This document shows, piece after piece, positions 61,310 to 64,000 of a stretch of 64,000 nt of DNA. Source of the DNA: Sphingopyxis sp. BSN-002 (lineage in GTDB: Bacteria; Pseudomonadota; Alphaproteobacteria; Sphingomonadales; Sphingomonadaceae); assembly GCF_022024275.1 (NCBI RefSeq), contig NZ_CP091804.1, positions 1,364,001-1,428,000 of the forward strand, given 5' to 3'. The position numbers were made by a program, and so were the translations under genes. The notes beneath the pieces were generated by a model, which worked only from the letters and a program-made list of their open reading frames with translations, ran no database searches and was not told the origin of the DNA. Within the stretch, counting starts at the first letter, position 1. The number at the start of each line of letters is the position of its first letter.

Positions 61310-62359
61310 TCAGGCCGCCATCGTGAAGGGTTCAAGCCCCGCGAGCCGGGTGCGTACTGCCACCTCGGGAATTTTCCGCGCAGGAAGCCCCTCGATCGCC
61401 TTCGCCATCGCGGCGATGTGCGCCGGGGTCGAACCGCAGCAGCCGCCCAGGATGTTGACCTGACCATGCTCGGCCCATTCGCGGACGAGCTCGGCGGTCG
61501 TCTCGGGCAGCTCGTCATATTCCCCGAGTTCGTTGGGCAGGCCCGCGTTCGGATAGACCATGACCAGCGCATCGGCGAGTTCGGACAGGACCTTCACATG
61601 CGGGCGGAGCTGGGCCGCGCCGAACGAGCAGTTAAGCCCGATCGTCAGCGGCTTCGCATGGCGCACCGCATACCAGAACGCCTCGACCGTGTGCCCCGAC
61701 AGGTTGCGACCGCTGAGATCGGTGAGCGTCATCGAGATCATCAGCGGCAATTCGCGGCCGACCTTTGCTTCGGCTTCGATCGTCGCGGCAATCCCGGCCT
61801 TGGCATTGAGTGTATCGAAGATCGTCTCGATCAGGATGAAATCCGCCCCGCCCTCGGCGAGCGCGACGACCTGCTCCAGATAGACGTCCTTCAGCTCGTC
61901 GAAATCGATCTCGCGAAAACCCGGATTGTTGACGTCGGGCGACAGCGACAGCGTCTTGTTCGTCGGCCCGACCGCACCCGCCACGAAGCGGCGACGGCCG
62001 TCGAGCGCCTCATATTTCACCGCAGTCTCGCGGCCGAGACGCGCGCTTTCGATGTTGATGTCGGCAACGAGCGCTTCGGCACCATAGTCGGCCTGGCTGA
62101 TCCGGTTCGCGCTGAAGGTGTTGGTGGAGACGATATCCGACCCTGCCGCCAGATAGGATTCGCCGATCGCGGTAACGACATCGGGACGCGTCAGCGCGAG
62201 GATGTCGTTGTTGCCCTTCTGGTCGTGCGACAGGCCGAGATTGCCCGCATAGCAGGCCTCGGTCAGCTTCTTGAGCTGGATCTGGGTACCCCAGCCGCCG
62301 TCGGTGAGCAGGATGCGCTCCCTTGCCGCCGCCTGCAGGGCTTCTCTTGCACCGGTCAT
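61310..62359 (-). CDS. Methionine synthase, homocysteine-binding half
   Basis: A protein of 349 residues, equal to the first domain of MetH. ILLTDGGWGTQIQ at the N-terminus, GLNCSFGAAQLRPH (near 240) with the first zinc Cys, and ILGGCCGSTPAHIAAM (near 306) with the other two. It activates homocysteine as a zinc thiolate for the B12 module encoded at 58147-60765. It overlaps metF by four bases (ATGA). BHMT-type enzymes are similar, but the MetH partner downstream makes this assignment strong. Confidence 0.93.
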   Translation of the reverse strand: MTGAREALQAAARERILLTDGGWGTQIQLKKLTEACYAGNLGLSHDQKGNNDILALTRPDVVTAIGESYLAAGSDIVSTNTFSANRISQADYGAEALVADINIESARLGRETAVKYEALDGRRRFVAGAVGPTNKTLSLSPDVNNPGFREIDFDELKDVYLEQVVALAEGGADFILIETIFDTLNAKAGIAATIEAEAKVGRELPLMISMTLTDLSGRNLSGHTVEAFWYAVRHAKPLTIGLNCSFGAAQLRPHVKVLSELADALVMVYPNAGLPNELGEYDELPETTAELVREWAEHGQVNILGGCCGSTPAHIAAMAKAIEGLPARKIPEVAVRTRLAGLEPFTMAA

Positions 62360-63297
62360 GCGGCTTTCTCCGTCGCGGGCGCCGCCTGCGGGCGCAGGCC
62401 CAGAAGGTGACAGATAGCATAGCTGAGCTCGGCGCGGTTGAGCGTATAGAAGTGGAAATCGCGCACGCCGCCGGCATAGAGACGGCGGCTCATCTCGGCG
62501 GCGATCGTCGCGGCGACGAGCTGGCGGGCAGCCGGCAGATCGTCGAGCCCCTCGAACAGCGACACCATCCACGACGGGATCGCGGTGCCGCACATGTCGG
62601 CCATCCGCTTCGTCTGCGAGACATTCGACACCGGCAGGATGCCCGGAATGATCGGCGCGTCGATCCCCGCCGCCGCCGCCGTATCGCGAAAGCGGAGGAA
62701 CGCCTCGGGCGAGAAGAAGAATTGCGTGATCGCGCGCGTCGCACCGGCATCGAGCTTGCGTTTCAGATTGTCGAGATCGGCTTCGGCGCACGACGCATCG
62801 GGATGCACTTCGGGATAGGCGGCGACCGAAATATCGAATGGCGCGACCCTCTTCAGCCCCGCGACCAGTTCGATCGCATTGGCATAGCCATCGGGATGCG
62901 CGCGATAGGGCTCGCCGCCGGGCACGTCGCCACGCAGCGCGACGATATGCCGAACGCCGGCGTCCCAATAGGCCTGCGCGACCTCATCGATCTCGGCGCG
63001 CGACGCCTCGACGCAGGTCAGATGCGCGGCGGGCGCGACCGCACTTTCGGCAGCGATGCGCGCGACGGTCGAATGGGTACGCTCGCGGGTCGATCCACCC
63101 GCACCATAGGTCACCGACACGAAACGCGGACCGAGGGGTTCAAGCGTCCGGAAGGTCTCCCACAGCTGCGCCTCCATCTTCTCGGTCTTCGGCGGGAAGA
63201 ATTCGAAACTGACGCCGATATCGCCGTCCAGATTTGCGAACAGGGGCGAGGCCGCAGCGCGGCGCGCTTCGGCAAGCGAGTTCAGGTTCGATGTCAT
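62356..63297 (-). CDS. metF: 5,10-methylenetetrahydrofolate reductase
   Basis: A protein of 313 residues. VSFEFFPPKTEKMEAQLWET, SVTYGAGGSTRERTHSTV, LRGDVPGGEPYRAHPDGYANAIELV and AAYPEVHPDA are the MetF signatures for FAD and folate. It makes 5-methyltetrahydrofolate, the methyl donor of MetH. The gene overlaps the ArsR-methyltransferase stop (ATGA), so regulator, MetF and both MetH parts form one operon. Confidence 0.97.
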   Translation of the reverse strand: MTSNLNSLAEARRAAASPLFANLDGDIGVSFEFFPPKTEKMEAQLWETFRTLEPLGPRFVSVTYGAGGSTRERTHSTVARIAAESAVAPAAHLTCVEASRAEIDEVAQAYWDAGVRHIVALRGDVPGGEPYRAHPDGYANAIELVAGLKRVAPFDISVAAYPEVHPDASCAEADLDNLKRKLDAGATRAITQFFFSPEAFLRFRDTAAAAGIDAPIIPGILPVSNVSQTKRMADMCGTAIPSWMVSLFEGLDDLPAARQLVAATIAAEMSRRLYAGGVRDFHFYTLNRAELSYAICHLLGLRPQAAPATEKAA

Positions 63298-64000
63298 GCG
63301 GCAAGCCTTTTATTCTGCCCGCTCTCGGTCGCGGGGGTCTGATCTTCGTCGCTGCGCCGCCGCCCGAGCCACAGCTTCACCGCGAGGTCGCCACCCTCGA
63401 GCGTCTGCGTTGTCTCAAGCAGCAGGCCGGCCGAGGCGAACCAGCCGCGAATCTGCGCGTCGGAGAAGCCGAGGCGCGCATGCGCCCCGAGCGTGCGCAA
63501 TTCCTCATCCTCGTGCGGCGCGAAATCGACGATCAGCAAGTGACCGCCGCCGCGCAGCACACGCGCAGCCTCGGCGATCACGCGATCGGGTTCGTGCGCA
63601 AAATGCAGTGCCTGATGGATGACGATGCTGTCGGCACTGGCGTCGGCCAGCGGCAGGCTGAGAAAATCGCCCTGCACCAGATCGATCGGTACCGCCTGGC
63701 CCTCAAGCTTCGTGCGCGCGATACGGAGCATTTCGGGGCTGCGATCGAGCGCGGTGATGCGACGCGCGGTCGGGGCGAAAATCTCCGCCATCCGGCCCGT
63801 ACCGGTTCCGATGTCGACCAGATGGCCGAGCCGCCGGTTGTGCATCATCGCCAGCATCGCCGCCTCGACTTCGCTCTCGGCAATGTGGCGCGAGCGGATC
63901 GCATCCCATTCGGCCGCATGTTCGGCGAAATAACGTGCGGCGGCGGCCGCGCGCTCCTCGCGCACTGCGGCGAGGCGGCGCGCGTCGTGCGCGATGACCA
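63294..64000 (-). CDS. ArsR-type regulator fused to SAM methyltransferase, C-terminal part
   Basis: The frame is open to the window edge (residues VIAHDARRLAAVREERAAAAARYFAEHAAEWDAIRSRHI at its left end), so the start lies beyond 64000 and only the methyltransferase half is seen. LVDIGTGTGRMAEIFAP is the SAM site and GDFLSLPLADASADSIVIHQALHFAHEPDRVIAEAARVL follows. The lead-in is typical of sphingomonad and rhizobial ArsR-methyltransferase fusions that sit ahead of metF and bind S-adenosylmethionine or -homocysteine. A methionine-cycle sensor role is inferred. The N-terminal HTH is not visible here. Confidence 0.85.
   Translation of the reverse strand, partial: VIAHDARRLAAVREERAAAAARYFAEHAAEWDAIRSRHIAESEVEAAMLAMMHNRRLGHLVDIGTGTGRMAEIFAPTARRITALDRSPEMLRIARTKLEGQAVPIDLVQGDFLSLPLADASADSIVIHQALHFAHEPDRVIAEAARVLRGGGHLLIVDFAPHEDEELRTLGAHARLGFSDAQIRGWFASAGLLLETTQTLEGGDLAVKLWLGRRRSDEDQTPATESGQNKRLAA

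Overview
The window is high-GC, gene-dense bacterial DNA. It looks like a chromosomal segment of a Sphingomonadaceae alphaproteobacterium, most like Sphingopyxis or Sphingomonas. The reasons are two TonB-dependent receptors, a SPAP-type alkaline phosphatase, a MucR regulator, a methionine synthase split in two genes, frequent ATGA/GTGA/TGATG operon junctions and dispersed palindromic repeats of the CCCCGG..CCGGGG type. The genus is inferred; no rRNA is present. No IS element, prophage, CRISPR array or origin was seen.

Layout. 1-2.3 kb: end of a surface-polysaccharide type operon (partial HAD phosphatase, Glyphos_transf-like transferase, FkbM methyltransferase). 2.3-5.3 kb: ECF41 sigma factor with its carboxymuconolactone decarboxylase partner and a matching promoter, DoxX, a secreted hypothetical, and an OhrR-like MarR regulator with an operator. 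5.3-9.1 kb: heme/hemoglobin-type TonB receptor with a DUF6607-like partner and Fur-box-like dyads, then a 562-bp intergenic stretch with three pairs of inverted palindromic repeats. 9.1-18 kb: core housekeeping genes (phoH, miaB, plsC, fur, mucR, rimI, tsaB, nitroreductase, NifU, tRNA-Thr, an mreB homologue).

18-27.3 kb: histidine utilisation. hutF and hutC read leftward and hutI-H-G-U-D rightward, from one intergenic region holding a perfect 16-bp palindrome (probable HutC operator). Downstream of hutC is a fusion of a degenerate alpha/beta-hydrolase domain and a flavin reductase. 27.2-35 kb: disaccharide phosphorolysis locus (MFS transporter, TonB receptor, GH65 phosphorylase fused to beta-phosphoglucomutase, LacI regulator and operator).

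35-40.9 kb: sulfatase locus. It has two Cys-type sulfatases with export signals, a membrane protein with a DUF1330-like domain, a TetR regulator, and a formylglycine-generating enzyme that has a lipoprotein signal and both catalytic cysteines. The same dyad (TGGCAy-N5-rTGTCA) lies in both divergent promoter regions, so the locus looks like one TetR regulon with periplasmic sulfatase maturation. This is the most interesting part of the window. 40.9-48.3 kb: acyl-CoA and aromatic-ring type catabolic genes (two crotonases, SDR, lactonase-like MBL protein, TetR, extradiol-type VOC dioxygenase, FAH hydrolase, FAD monooxygenase), then tRNA-Gln.

48.4-58 kb: ilvE, a MarR regulator, proC, a SPAP-type phosphatase, DsbD, TlyA, TspO, UbiK-like, YbjN and a beta-helix protein. 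58.1-64 kb: methionine/folate cycle on the minus strand: ArsR-type methyltransferase (partial), metF, the homocysteine half of MetH, a GNAT gene, and the pterin/B12/activation half of MetH.
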